Under the pieces are notes generated by a model. The model saw nothing but the letters and a program-made list of their open reading frames with translations. It was not told the DNA's origin and did not search any database. From Aliishimia sp965656085 (GTDB lineage Bacteria; Pseudomonadota; Alphaproteobacteria; Rhodobacterales; Rhodobacteraceae): a stretch of DNA of 64,000 bases. The position numbers and the translations under genes are program-made. Each line of letters begins with the position of its first letter. Within the stretch, counting starts at the first letter, position 1. Positions 21,101 through 36,100 of this stretch are shown here, piece after piece. Location: positions 30,962 through 94,961 of the forward strand of contig CBFHJA010000014.1 of the NCBI GenBank assembly GCA_965656085.1, given 5' to 3'.

Positions 21101-24100
21101 CGGGCGGCGATGGCAGCGACACCTATCTCTTCTCCGCGGGCTTCGGGCAGGACGTGATCGACGATGGCGGCGACAATGGCGGGACCAATGTCGATACGGT
21201 TGTCTTCGATGCCACAATCGCCCCGGACGATGTCACGGTCGAGCGCACGGCCGATACGGGCGGCGATCTGGTGTTGCTCTTTGCGGGCAGTTCGGACCGT
21301 CTGACCATCGTGGACGGTGCGGATCCGGCGGCGTCGTTTGGCGGGATCGATGAAGTTCGTTTTGACGATGGCACGGTCTGGAGCCAAGCTGATCTGATCG
21401 CGCGCGCGGGGCCGCTCAACCCGGGCGGTCAAGTTATTGAGGCGATCACCCTGGCCGTGGATGACACGCTGACCGGAACCGATGGCGCGGATCGCCTGAA
21501 CGGAATCGATGGCAACGACACGCTGATCGGCAATGGCGGCAATGACTTCCTCGACGGCGGGGCTGGCGATGACAACTTCACCGGCGGGCCGGGCAATGAT
21601 GTCATGGTTGACTTCGAAGGCACGAACACGTTCCGCTTCAGCGCGGGGTTCGGGCAGGACGAGCTGTCGACGGTGCTTTTCGGCCCGATTGATGGCGGGG
21701 GCTTTGAAGAAACGCCCCTCGAAGTGGAAGCCACCGAAGAGCTGACCTTCCCGGTTTTCACAATTGTGGAGTTTGACGCCACGATAGATCCGGCTGATCT
21801 GATCGTTTGGGACGTGTTTGAGTTCGACCAGGTCTGGCTGACCTTCGCAGGCACGCAGGACATCCTCAAACTGGACAAGCCGTTCGTGGATATCGAGGTC
21901 GGGTTCCAGACCAATGATCCGGTAGACACGGTGAATTTCCTTGCGGACGGCTCATCCTTCGGCTTCGCAGATCTGCTCGCACAGGCGGTTCCGCTTCCGG
22001 AGAACAGTGAAAGTGGCGATCTGACCGACAACACCTTCACCGGCAGTGATGCCTTTGACGATTTTGACGGCGTGGCGGGAACGAATACCTACCTTGGCGG
22101 AGGCGGCAACGATTACATCCTTGGCGGCACCGGTTTTGACGACATCACCGGCGGGCCGGGCGACGACTATCTCGAAGACTACGAAGGCGGTGCCGTCTAC
22201 CGCTACTCCGCTGGTTTCGGGCAGGATGAGATCTTCAATATCCTCGACCCGAACGCGGTCTCTGCCATCGTCTTTGACGGCACGATTGCCCCGGCGGATG
22301 TGCGTGTCGAACAGGAGGATCCGTTCGGGGACTATTTCCTGAGGATCGCGGGGACAGAAGACGTCATTCGCTTCTTTGCCTTTGACGACGGAGAAGGCGG
22401 CGAATCCTACGGGATTGACGAGGTGCGCTTTGCCGACAATACGGTCTGGACATCTGCCGATCTCGCGGCGCGGTCCGTTATTGTCCCGGTCACCCGCCAG
22501 GACGGGGATAATGTCCCTGTGCCGGAAGGTGGCGCGTCGGACGACACGATCACCGGGAATTCCGCCAGCAACACGCTGGTCGGCAATGACGGAAACGACA
22601 CGCTTGACGGACAAAGCGGCGCCGACACCCTGATCGGCGGGAGCGGCGACGACCGGCTCACCGGCGGCTTTGGCGATGACACTTATCAGTTTTCGCTCGG
22701 CTTCGGGCAGGACCTCATCACCAATGGCGGCTGGAGTTCGGGCGACGACGCGATTGTCTTCGATGACACAATCGCTCCCGGTGACGTGGTCGTGGAGCTA
22801 GACCCGAGCGGGGAGAGCGGCGATATCGTGCTGCGGATCGCCGGGAGCGAAGACCGCATTATCATCGAGGGCCTCGAGTACGACTCGCATGTGGAATTCG
22901 TTATCTTCTCCGATGGCACGGTCTGGACTTACAGCGACATTCTTGACCGCGCGGGGCTGCCTGACGGGCAAGAGGTCACCAATTCCTTCACCGACGACAC
23001 GATCCTTGGAACCGCGCAGGGCGACCTGCTCGACGGTCTGGGCGGCGATGACGACATTCAGGGGCTTGGCGGCAACGACACGCTGATCGGCGGTCTCGGC
23101 AATGACCGGCTTGCGGGCGGCGCGGGTGACGATGCGCTCAGCGATCCGGCAGGAGACGAAACCTATGTGTTCAACCTCGGTGACGGGTTCGATACGATCA
23201 CCGACACCGATGGTGCCGACAGGCTCGAATTCGGCCCCGGGATCGCGCCGGGCGATGTAACCGTCGCCGGACGCGACGGGAGCGACCTCGTGCTGCGCCT
23301 TGCAGGCGATGACAGGATCGAGATCCTCGGTGCGCTTGGCGATGCGGCGCAGGCCATCGAGGAGGTCGTCTTCGCAGATGGCACGATCTGGACCCGCGCG
23401 GACCTGATCGCCCGCGCCACGGCTGGCACCGATGCGGCGCAAACGCTGACAGGGTCTGAGCTTGGCGATGTGATCGACGGGCAGGGCGGTGATGACAGCA
23501 TCGCAGGAGCTCTGGGCGACGACACGCTGACCGGCGGAGCCGGGTCCGACACGCTTGAGGGCGGCGAGGGGTCCGACACGCTGGAGGGAGGCGCCGGGCT
23601 TGATCTGCTGCTCGGCGGGGCCGGTGATGACACCTATCTCTACGGCCCGGCCAGCGGTCAGGACGAGATTTCAGAGACCTCCGGCCTTGATGCAGTGGCG
23701 ATGGACGCGGCCTTCAGCCCGGCTGATTTCACCGTTCTCTATGGCGGTTCGGATGATCTCATCCTGCGCGTCACCGGCACCGATGCGCGGCTGACGATCA
23801 AGGGCGCTGTCAGTGACGCCGATGCGGTGGTCGAGGAAGTGCGCTTTGATGACGGCACAGTCTGGACCCACCAGATGCTTCTGGCGATGGCCGATGCCAA
23901 TCTGGGTCCGGATGACGTTGTCACCGGCACGGCGGGCATCGACGCCATCTCCACCGATCTGGGGGATGATCAGATCGACGCGCTTGAGGGCGACGATACG
24001 GTCGACGCGGGCGCGGGCGATGACACCGTTGAAGGCGGCGCGGGCAATGACCAGATCACCGCCGGGACCGGGAATGACAGCCTGACCGACAGCGCTGGTG

Positions 24101-27100
24101 ATGACACCTATTTCTTCGCCCTCGGCGATGGTCAGGACACGATCAGCGACCTGCAAGGCATCGACGCCATCGTGCTCGGCGCCGGGATTGTGCCGGGTGA
24201 TGTTCGCGTTGTGCAGGACGGCCCGGACGATCTGGTGCTCCGTTTTGCGGGCAGTGAAGATCGCATCCGTCTCGAAGGGTCTCTGAGCGATCCGGCCAAG
24301 GCCATCGAGGAGGTGCGCTTCGACGAAGGCACGATCTGGACCTTCGCGGACATGCTCGCCGCCTCACAGCAAAGCAGTGCAGGCCGCGATGTTCTCTTCG
24401 GGACGGGGATCGATGACACGCTCGCGGGCGGTGCGGGTGATGACCAGTTGTCGGGCCTTGATGGCAACGACACGCTGTCTGGCGAGACGGGCGCGGACCT
24501 TCTGCTGGGCGGCGCGGGCGATGACACGCTCTCCGGAGGCACCGGGCCTGATGTGCTGCAGGGCGGTGCGGGCGACGACACCTATCTCTACGCACTGGGC
24601 GACGGCCAGACCGAGATCGACGACAGCGACGGGATCGACCGTCTGGAGTTCGGCGCCGGATTGGCGCTTTCCGATCTGAGCGTTGCAAAAACCGCTGATG
24701 GTCTGGAGTTGCGTTTCGGCTCAACAGAAGATCGCATCACGATCCGGAACGTGCTGGACGGAACCGGCACCATCGAAACCGTGGCCTTTGCCGATGGCAC
24801 CACGCTGAGCGCGGCGGAGCTGCTTGCGCTCTCGACGCTCGGCACACCGGGTGCTGATAGCTATGTCGGCACAGATGGCGACGACCAGATGTTCGGACAG
24901 GCGGGCGATGATGCGCTTGAAGGTCTGGCAGGCGACGACACGCTGGAGGGCGGCGCCGATAACGACAGCCTCGACGGCGGGGCTGGGGCCGACACGCTCA
25001 CCGGCGGACCCGGGGACGATGCCCTGAGCGGCGGCGAGGAGGGCGACACCTATATATTCGCGGCGGGCGATGGGATCGACGAGATCGACGACCAAGGCAC
25101 CACGGGCACCGATACGCTGCGGATCGAAGGCTATGCGCTCAGCGAAATCCGGTTCAGCAAGACCGGGGCGGATGGGGTCGACCTGACGGTCCGCTTTGCG
25201 AGCAGCGACGACCGGATCGTGGTCACGGGCATGTTCGGGGCCGGTGAGGAAGGCCGGATCGAGCAGATCGAAATCGCACAGACCGGGGAGCTTCTCGGCT
25301 ACAGCGATGTAGAGGCCCGCGTGCAGCCTGATATCGGGCTCAGCGGCGAGGTCTTCTACGGCGACGATGGCGACAATATCCTGACCGGCACCGATCTTGA
25401 CGACTATCTCGAAGGTGGTGACGGGGCTGACACGATGACCGGTGGGCTCGGCGACGATATCTTCAACGATATCGCGGCAGACGCGTTCACCGACACGATG
25501 ACCGGCGGGGGCGGGCGTGACACCTATCGCTTCCTCCCCAGCTTTGCGGCCGATCCGTCCATTGCTTTGGATGTGATCACCGATTTCACCCCCGCCGACG
25601 CGGGCGACATTATCCGGCTGTCCGATTCCGTGCCGAACCCCTTCGCGGCGGGTAGTCTGCGCTTGACGCAGGACGGTGCCGACACGTTGGTGGAGTTGCT
25701 GGGCAGTGACGGGACGCCGCAGCCGCTTCTACGCCTTGAGGGCGTGACCGCGACTGAGCTGACAGCGGCTAATTTCGGCGGCGTAGCGATAGAGCCGCCC
25801 ACCGACAGTGCGATCCGGGGCGACGAGGATGCAAACGCGCTGAGCGGCACCCCGCTTGACGACGAGATGTACGGCAATGGTGGGGCCGACACGCTGGTCG
25901 GGCTGGCAGGCAATGACCGGCTCGCCGGTGGCGCGGATGGCGACGCGATCGAAGGCGGGTTTGGGGATGACCTGATCGCGGGTGAGGCGGGCAACGACAC
26001 GCTCTTGGGCGGTGCGGGCAACGATATCCTCTCCGGCGGCGCCGGTGACGATACCTTGCGCGGCGGTGACGATCTCGCGGAATTCAGCGGCGATAACATC
26101 TTCGATGGCGGGATTGGCGACGACAGGCTGATCGGCGGGGAGGAGAACGACACGTTCCTTTTCGGCGCCAATACGGGCGAAGACCTGCTCAGCGACACCG
26201 GCGGGATCGACAAGATCGTGTTCGATGACACCGTTGCGGCGGCGGATGTGCAGGTGGTGCGGTTCGGCACCGATCTGGAGTTGCGCGTCACCGGGGGCGA
26301 CACGCGGGTGCGGATCGAAGGCGCACTTGCCGAGCCGGTCTCCACGGATATCGAAACCGTCGAATTCGACGATGGGACGATCTGGCAACGGGCCGACCTG
26401 CTGGCGCGGGCGATGCTGCCCACCGAGGGCGATGACGACCTGCTGATCCTGACGGGCACGGAGCTGAATGGGCTTGGTGGCAATGACGTGCTGACCGGCA
26501 CAGAGGCTGCGGAGATCTTCTCGGGCGATGCGGGCGATGACATTCTGCGCGGCGAAGGTGGGGATGATATTTACCGCTTTGGCCTCGGGGATGGGCAGGA
26601 CCGGATCGAGGATGGCGACGGCGCGAACGTCCTGGAGTTGGGCGTTGGCATTGCGCCGGCCGATCTGCGCGTTGTGCCGGGGCTTCAGACCATTGTGCTC
26701 GAAGTGATCGGCACCGGCGACCGCATCGATCTCGGCCATCCGCCCGATCCGGGCATGGCCCTGCGCGAAGTGCGTTTCGACACCGGCGAGGTCTGGACCG
26801 CGCAGATGCTCGTGGACATGGCGCTTGCTGCGACGGCGGGCGATGATGTGATCCATGGCTCCGAGGCGGCGGAGACGCTGACCGGCGATGCGGGCGACGA
26901 CCGGCTGGTGGCGCTTGGCGGTGACGACGATCTGACGGGCGGGACGGGTGTGGACCTGCTCGAAGGCGGGCTCGGGGACGATACCTACCGCTTCGCGATT
27001 GGCGACGATCAGGATCGGATCGTCGATGGGGGCGGCGACAGCGATGTGCTGGTGCTCGGGCCGGGGATCACGGCAGACGATATCCGCGTAGCGCAAAGCA

Positions 27101-30100
27101 GCGATGGCAGCGCGATGGTTCTGGCCTTCGGCACCGAGGGCGACCGTATCCGCATCGACAACGCGCTTGGCGCGGGACGCATCGAGACTGTGCGGCTGGA
27201 CGATGGCACGGAGCTATCCGTGGCCGATCTGCTGACCCGCGTTCCAACGGCGCTGGAGGATTTCATTTTCGGCGATGAGACTGCCAATGATCTCGGCGGC
27301 GGGCTTGGCGACGACCGGTTGGTGTTGGGCGATGGCGACGACACCTATCGCTTCGCTGCGGGCGACGGGCGCGATATCCTGCGCGACGGGTCAACCTCCG
27401 CAGCCGACCGTCTGGTGATCACCGGCTATGGCGTGGATGATCTGCGTCTCACCCAGCTTGGCACCGCGTCCACCGATCTGGTGATCCAGTTCGCAGGCAG
27501 CGACGATCAGATCATCATCGCCGATGGGCTGAACACCAACGGGCGCGGGATCGAGCAGATCGTCTTGGAAGATGACGGCGTCACATTGGGCATTTCCGAT
27601 CTGGCCGCGCGTGTGGTGGCGGAACAGGCGACCGATGGCGACGATGTGATCTTCGGCAGCGAATTTGCAGATGCGCTGGCGGGCGGGTCCGGAAATGACC
27701 TGATCGTCGGCGGCGCGGGCGATGATGTCTATAGCTTTGCGCAAGGCGATGGCGACGACCGGATCGATGCACGCGGAGGCGGCACCAACGAGGTGGTGCT
27801 CAGCGACTACCTGCCCGGCGACATTCGCGAGATTGCCCGTGGCGGGCCGCAAAGCGACGATCTGGTGATTGCCTTTACGACGCTTGGCGACCGGCTGGTT
27901 CTGATTGGCGCGCTCGGGGACAGCAATGCGCCCGGCAACAGCCTGACCCTGCGCTTTGCCGATGGCACCATCTGGGGCCGCGACGAGATGCGCGCGGCGG
28001 CCATCGAGGGCGTGCAGACCGGCCTCGATGATAATCTCTTCGGCTTCTCCGGCGATGATCTGTTCGATCTGACGGATGGCAATGATTTCGCATCCGGGGC
28101 GGCTGGCTCAGATACCTATCGGTTCGACCTGGGCGACGGTCACAACCGGATCGAGGACACCGGCACTGACGCGGATGACACCGACACGGTCGAGTTGGTG
28201 AGTTTCGCGTCGACCGACGCGACCGTGAGCCGCCTGTTCCGCGGCTCGGACACGGTTCTGATCGAGTTTGCTGGCAATGACAGCGACAGCCTGATGATCA
28301 TCGACGCGCTCGCCGATGATGCGCAATCTGTGGAAAGCTACGTCTTCTCGGATGGCGTCACCTGGACCCGTGCCACTCTCGACATGCTGCTGGACAACAA
28401 AGCGCCTGTGGCAAATGACGATGGGTTCTTCGCGGTCACGACCGGGGAGACGTTGGTGATTTCGCTCGGCGATGTTCTGGGCAATGATTTCGACGCAGAC
28501 GACGATCCGCTGCGCATCGTGGGGCTGGACGCGGCACCGGATGGGGTGGCAAGCCTCAACCCGGATGGCGATGTGGTCTACACCGCCAATACGGGCTTCA
28601 CAGGCACCACGACGATCACCTACCGCATCACGGATGACCGCAACGGCTTTGGCGAGGCGGTGATCAACGTCAACGTGCGCCCGGTCGCCGAGGCGCGCGA
28701 CGATTTCGGCTTCGTGGTGGAAGAGGACGGGTTCCTCTCCATCGACAGCGAGCGCCTTCTGTCCAATGACGTGGATGGCGACCGGATGCTGATCGGGCAG
28801 GTGCTGGACCCGGTGGGCGGCACGGTGTCGCTGTCGAGCGATGGCAATATCGGCTTCACGCCCGATGCCGATTACAACGGCCCCGCCCAATTCACCTACG
28901 CGGCAAACACGCCCGAAGGCGGGCGCGCCGAAGCGGCTGTCTTTATCGACGTCACCCCGGTCAATGACGCGCCGGTGGCCCGGAACGATTCCGGCTTCGA
29001 GACCGACGAGAACCAAGCGGTCACGCTCACGGCGGCGCAGCTTCTCGGCAATGACAGCGATATCGATGGCGACAACCTGAGCATTGCCTCGGTCACGTCG
29101 AGCGCGGATCTGTTCGTGGCGCTGGATGTGGATGGCAATGTCACCGTGACGCCGCGCGATGAGTTCTTCGGCACGGCCTCCTTCTCCTACACCGCGCAGG
29201 ACCCCAGCGGGGCGATCTCGCCGGTGGCGAGCGTGACGGTGACGGTCAACGCGGTGACGGGCGATCCGATTGCCAATGATGATCTGTTTGAGCTGACGCA
29301 AGCGGGCGGCCCGATCCTTGAGGACAACCCGATTGTGCTCAGCCTTGCACGGCTTGCGGCGAACGATAGCGATCCCAATGGCGATCCGCTGACGCTGGTG
29401 GGCGTGAGCGCCGCGCAGGGTGGCAAGGCGGAGTTGCTCGACAACCAGACCGTTCTGTTTACCCCGAACCAGGATTTCAACGGGCTGGCCGCGTTCACCT
29501 ACACGATCAGCGACGGGCAAGGCGGTAGTGACAGCGCTGTTGCGCAAATCGTCTACCAGGCCGTCAATGACCGTCCCGTGGTGCGAAATGACCGGTATAG
29601 CGACGACAATCTGCCGATCCTGACCGGCACGCAGGACACGCCGCTGACGATCCCGATCATCGAGCTTTTGAAGAACGATTTCGACATCGAAGGCTTCTCT
29701 GTCAGCTTCGAGAATGCCACGGGCGGCATCGAAGGCGATCTCGTGGTCGACGGCGACAACATCATCTTCACCCCCGACCCGGGTTTTGCCGGTGTTGCAA
29801 GCTTTGGCTATGCGGCGACCGATCCCGAGGGGCTGGTCGACGGTGGCCTCGTGGAGATGTTCTTCGTCGCCACCTCCGATGCACCGCCACAGCCCGAGAA
29901 CGATCTGTTCTTCATTGCCGAGGATATCCCGACCGTCCTGCGGCTCGACACGCTTCTGGGCAACGACGTGGACCCCGACCTCGACACGTTGCAGATCATC
30001 GGCTGGCGTCCGCTGAACGGGCTGGGCGATGTGTTCAAGTTCGGCCCCAAAGCGTTCGGTCCGCTCAACGGCACGCTCGAATTCAATCAGGACGGTGATT

Positions 30101-33100
30101 TTCTCTACTCGCCCAATCTCGACGCGACACGCTCGGGTGGCTTTGTCTATCTCGTGAGCGATGGCGAGGACGGCACGGCGGAGGCCTTTGTCGATCTTGA
30201 GATCATCCCGTCGAACGACGATCCCACCGTGATGCCCGATCCGGGCTTTGTGACGCCCTTCGGTGTGCCTTTGGTGATCCGCGCGGATGATCTGCTCTTC
30301 AACGATTTTGATATCGAACAGGCCGACAATGACGGCGACGGCATCCGCGACGACGATCTCGACGATCCGGATCGCGACCGCCCGACTTTCGTCGGCGTGG
30401 ACCGCATTCTCGACCCGGTCGAACTGGCACAGGGCAACCGGGTCGATGTGGGCACGTTCGAGATCGTGGAATTCCGCGGCTCGGATTTCCTCGTGGCGCG
30501 TTTTGACGAGGGCTTCACTGGTCCTGTGACCATCGAATACCGGATTGCCGATGAAGAGGGTCTTGAGGATGTGGGCTTTGCCTATGCCCATGTTGCCGAC
30601 TTCTACGGGCTTGAACTGACTGGCACACCTCTGGTCGACTATATCGAAGGCACCGAGGCGGGCGAGACGATCTATGGCTATCGCCGCGACGACTGGATCG
30701 TCGCGCTGGAGGGCGACGACCTGATCCTGACCGGGCTTGGCGATGACCGGATCGAAGCGGGCGCGGGCGATGACATCATCGACGCGGGCGATGGCGCGGA
30801 TGACATCTTCGGCGGGTTGGGTTTCGATACCGTGCGCCTGACGGGCTCCAACATCGGCGTGCGCGCCGATCTGTCGACGCTGATCGGGCAGGGCGGGTTT
30901 GCTGAGGGTGATTTCTACTCCAGCATCGAAGCGCTTGAAGGCACGGAATTTGCCGACGATCTTGGCGGCGATGCAGCGGACAACACGCTGTCCGGTCTTG
31001 GCGGCGCGGACCTGTTGGAAGGCCGCGACGGCACTGATACGCTGCTCGGCGGCGCGGATGACGACACGCTTGACGGCGGCGCGGATGGCGACACGCTTGA
31101 CGGTGGCGCTGGCTCTGACACTGCGACCTATGTCTCCTCTGATGCGGCTGTCACCATCGATCTTGCGGCGGGGACTGCCAGCGGGGGCTGGGCGGCCGGC
31201 GACACGCTCATCAGCATCGAGAACCTCACTGGGACCGACTTTGCCGACACACTCACCGGCGATGCGGGTGCCAACACGCTGAGTGGCGGGCGGGACGACG
31301 ACACGCTGAGCGGCGGCGACGGGGACGATATCCTGATCGGCGGGCGCGGTGCGGACCAGCTCTTGGGCGGCGCAGGCATCGACACGATCGACTACACGCT
31401 CTCCAATGATGGCGTGCAGATAGACCTTGACGCCAACACGGCGACCGGGGGCGATGCGGAAGGCGATATCATCGACAGCATCGAGATCGTTCAGGGCAGC
31501 TTCCAGGACGACGCATTGCGCGGCAACGCAGCGGACAACATCTTCCGCGGCAGCCGTGGCGCGGACCTGATCGACGGGCGGGGTGGGATCGACACGGCAA
31601 GCTATGCCAAGGCCGACGAGGCGGTCATGGTTGACCTCGGCCTCGGGCAGGGCCTTGCAGGCGAGGCGCTTGGTGATGCGCTGATCTCTATTGAGCGGCT
31701 GATCGGCTCGCTCTTTGCCGACACGCTGACTGGCAGCGCCGGGGCGGACACGTTCGAGGGCCTGTTCGGGGATGATCTGATCCAAGGCGGCTTTGGCTCC
31801 GACACCTATCTCTTTGGCTTCGACAGCGGGGCCGACACGATCACTGAGCTGGGTGATGCGGGTGATACCGACCGGCTTGTGCTGGATGCAGATCTTGCGC
31901 CCAAAGATGTCTCGCTGCTGCGGCAGGGCGATGATCTGTTCATCGAACTGGAGCGCGACGACGGCTTCCTGATCGATACCGTGACAGTGACCGACCACTT
32001 CCTCGGCACCGCAACAGGGATCGAAGAGATTGCCTTCGACGATGGCACGATCTGGGATCGGACGTTCATCGCGGCCAATCTCCGCGACGGGCGCTTCAAC
32101 GCGGTCAACGATATCTTCCGCCTTGGCATTGAGGACGAGGTTGCCCTGATCGACCCGGCTGAGCTGATCCTGAACGATGCCGAGAGTGGCGTGGAAGATC
32201 TCGCATTGGTCTCAGTCCAAAACCCGGTCAACGGCATGGTGTCGATCAACGCGGGTGGCGTGATCGAATTCCTCGGCGCGCAGGACTACTTCGGCGATGC
32301 GTTCTTCAGCTACACCGTGCGCGACCCGCTGGGCCGCGAGTCCTCGGCCCGCGTTGAGGTCAATCTTTCCCCGGTCAACGACGCGCCCGTGGCAAATGAC
32401 GACCCGCTGGTCTATGGCATTGAGGACGAACCGCTCCGTATCCGGGTCGAAAACCTACTCGCCAATGATTTCGACGTGGATGGCGACAACGAGCTTGAAG
32501 GGCTTCGGATCATCAACGTGGAGCCGCTCACCAATCTCGACGGTGAGGCTCTCCGGCCCTACAAGGACAACGACTATGACGGCGCGGCCACGGATGCGAC
32601 GTGGAAGTTCAGCGGCCAGTATCTCGAATTCATCTCGCGGCCTGACTATTTCGGCTTCGCAGGTTTCCGCTACACGCTCGCCGACAATGATGGGGCGACT
32701 GATACGGCGGATGTGGAGATCTACTTCGCCCCGGTGAACGACGCCCCGCGCATCAACACGCGGTTCCGCGAGGTGGTCAAACTCGAAGAGACAACGATCC
32801 TGACCGTCGATCAGCTGATGGCGAAGGTCTACGATATCGAGGGCGATAGCTTCGAATTCGTCGGCTTGCACCTAGGCGCGGACGGTAAGGCAGCGACCAA
32901 CGGGATCGAGGTGTTCGACCCGGACACCGGCGAGATCGCCTATACCCCGGCAGTGCTGGGCAATGGCTCGATTGCCTTCGATGTGATCGACGCGCGCGGA
33001 GCCGAGGCGACGCTGGAATTCCAGATCTTCGTGCGCCCGCAAAACCTCGATCCTGACGCGCGCGATGATCGCGGGCTGAGGATGCTCGAAGACGAGATCC

Positions 33101-36100
33101 TGCTGATCGACCCCGATACCCTGCTCGCCAATGACATCGACAAGGATGGCGATACGATCGTCTTCGAGGACGTTTACCGCTTCGCCGAGAACGGCAAGGT
33201 GCGTGTGAATGACGATGGCATGATCGAATTTGCCGTCCGCGAGAGCTTCAACGGCACGGCGAGCTTCGAGTATTTCATCAATGACGGGCGCGGTGGCAGC
33301 GACAGTGCCGGGGTCTTCATCACCGTTCTGCCACGCAACAATGCGCCAGAGCTGCGCAATGACATTGTGGCCGGGCTCGAAGATGGTCCGCAATTCGTGA
33401 TCCCGGCGGAGGCGTTCGGCAATGACCGCGATCTCGAAGGCGATGTGATCTTCTTCCAGGACACTGTGCTTCTGGGTGAAATCGAGAACCGGTTCCTGAA
33501 CGAAGACTTCACCGTCGAGGCGAAATCGGCGAACAACACCGATCTGCCGGACTGGCTCTTCTTCGACGCAGACACGCTGATCTTCTCCGGCACCTTCCCG
33601 GCAGATCAGACGGAGCCGGTCGAGGTCGCGGTGTTTGTGAGCGAGCCCGCGAACGGGGCCGTGCATGTGTTCCGTTTTGCTTTTGAAGACAGCGATGCGG
33701 GCCAGTTGGCCGCCGGGCTTTCGGTCGAGGAGGCGGTTCTGGGCGGCTTCGAGCTGCGCAGCCCGTTCACGTGGTCGCCCGACACCGAAGGGGATGGCAC
33801 GGCGCGCTTTGATATCTCCGATGGCACCTTCGAGGCCTCGGTGATCGGAGGCCGTCCGCTGCCCGATTGGCTCAGCTTTGATGCCGCGACTCGCAGCTTC
33901 GCACTCTCGGGCTTCGAGCCTGATGCGGGCGCGGACCCGGTGCGGGTGCAGGTCGTCTACACGCCGAACCCGGACAGCTTCCTGGCGCTTGCGGAGGACG
34001 AATACCGCTCCACCGAGCGGGGCTTCACGCTGGAATTCGTGCTCGCGCCCGGCCAGCCCATCGACCCGGCGATCAATGCGTTGCTGGCAGGTGATCCGCT
34101 GCTGGAGGCGGCGGGCCAGTTCGGCATCGACCTGTCCGGGGCGACCGCGCTCGAAGTGGCCCGCGAGAGTGGTGCGCCGCTCAACGACTGGATCAGCTTC
34201 GATCCCGGCACGCTCGCTTTCTCCGGCACGCCACCTTCCGAATATGTCGGTGCGGTGCCGCTGCGCATCGATGTGGCCGGGGCAGGGGCGCTGCCAACGA
34301 TGTCGATCATTACCGAGATCGTGGTCGATAAGACCTTCACGATCACGGAGAATGACGATCTCTTGGTCACGGACCTGCCCGAACGGATCAATCTCTCGAC
34401 GCCCGAGGATTACAACGGCTCGGTCGTGTTCACCTATGCGGCCAATGACGAGAAAGGCGCGGTCTCCGAGGATCCGGCGCTGATCGTCTTCAACGTGCGC
34501 CCGACGCCGGAACTGCCCGAGGCGGGAGAGGACCGCGTAGGCCTGGTCGAGAACCAGTCGGTGACCTTTGACGTTGCCGACCTTCTGGTCAATGATCGTG
34601 ACGACGACGGCGATCCATTGCAGATCACCGGCTTCGGCGCGCCGGAGAACGGCTCGGTCACGGTCGCACTGGCTGTGGTGGTGGTTCCCGCGCCGAACGC
34701 GCTCGCGCCGCTGCCGGGTGGGACATGGTCGGCGACGCTCGACGATGGCAGCGCGCTGCCTGACTGGATGGAGATCGACCCGGTCACAGGCAGTCTGACC
34801 GCCACCGTTCCGCTGGAGGTGGACAGCGATTTCGCAGTCACCTTCACCAACACCGATGGCACCACCTCGCAATCGGCAACCGAGACACTGCCGCTCGATG
34901 GCAATGCCGGAGCGCTGGTGACCTATACGCCGGACGAAGATTTCGCGGGCGCGGATGAGCTGGCCTACACGCTCAGCGATGGCACCGATGGCACCACCGA
35001 AGGCACCGTGGTGCTCGACGTGGCCTCGCGTCTCGATCCCCCGCTGGCCGAGACCGACAGCTTCACCATGCTCGAAGATGGCGTTCTGGTGCTCAGCCCG
35101 GCCGACCTGCTGGCCAATGACAGCGATGTGGATGGCGATGCGATCCGCTTCCTCGGCGTGGGCGATGCAGTGGACGGCTCCGTTGAGTTCGACGGGGCGG
35201 AGATCACCTTCACGCCGACGCCGAATTTTGCCGGCAAAGCGAGCTTCACCTACCAGATCACCGACGACACCCATGGCGATAGCACAGGCGAGGTGCAAGT
35301 CACCGTTCAAAGCACCAATGTCGCGCCCGAGGCGGTTACGGACCGGTTCGACACCACAGAAGACGTGCCCTTCGAGTTCACCATCGCGGATCTGCTGGCC
35401 AATGACACCGATGCCGATGGCGACACGCTGGAGTTCAAAACGCTTCAGACGGAAGTTCGGGATGGCCGGCTTCTGGAATTGCCCGATGGCCGCTATCAGT
35501 TCGTGCCCGACGAGAATTTCAACGGTCTGATCTCGTTCAGCTACACGATCACCGATGGCCGGTTGCAGGACCGCGGTCTGATCGAATTCGACGTGGCGGC
35601 GGTGAACGACGCCCCTATCGCCAACCCCGATGGCATCTTCTTCGGCGATCAGGACACACCTTTTACCATCGACTTTGCCGACCTGACCTTCAACGACCGC
35701 GACGTGGAGGGCGATGCCTTCGAGATCGTGGAGATTTTCGACGGCGACAATGGCACGGTCGAGCGCGTGGGCGACACGGCGGTGTTCACAGGTCGCGAAG
35801 GCTATTTCGGCGATGGTGGGTTCAACTACCGCGTCACCGACGAATTGGGCGCGACGAGCATCGGCTACGCAACAGTTATCGTGCTCCCGCAATTCGCGGT
35901 GCCGGTAGCGGTTTCCGATGCGGGCTTCGAGATGCTTGAAGACACGTCGCTGATCATCGACCCGGCCCAACTTCTGGCGAATGACGACCTGCCGCTCGGC
36001 TCCGAGGTGACCTTCCTTGGTCTGACCGGTCCGGGCGTGGTGGAACTCTCCGACGGCACCTACCGCGTCGACGCCGAACCTGACTTCTTCGGCACGCTCA

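Larger units (their letters stand above)
13846..28380 (+). repeat. about 30 tandem haemolysin-type calcium-binding related repeats
   Basis: The protein repeats a module of roughly 120-180 residues: nonapeptides (GGxGNDxLx), then DTYxFxxGxGQDxIxD, then xDxVxFGxGIxxxDxxVxRxGxDLxLxxxGxxDRIxI, then IExVxFxDGTxWxxxDLxARA. I count about 31 copies of the DTYxF-type line between 13,915 and 28,160. Some are degenerate (around 16,260-16,600 and 21,630-22,400). This pairing of short RTX turns with the HCBP-related domain is common in large marine RTX proteins. Ca2+ would stiffen it into a long rod. Confidence 0.9.

Noticed and set aside
13846..28380. Regular short repeats that could suggest a CRISPR array
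   Set aside because: The repeats are in frame, code for calcium-binding nonapeptides and lack constant repeat and unique spacer structure.
28108..31998. Long minus-strand open frame (about 1,296 codons) inside the giant gene, with a similar one of 1,146 codons at 32872-36312
   Set aside because: Both are antisense to well-formed cadherin/RTX repeats. Their translations are Arg/His/Val-rich without domains, as expected from the high GC and Asp-codon bias of the sense strand.
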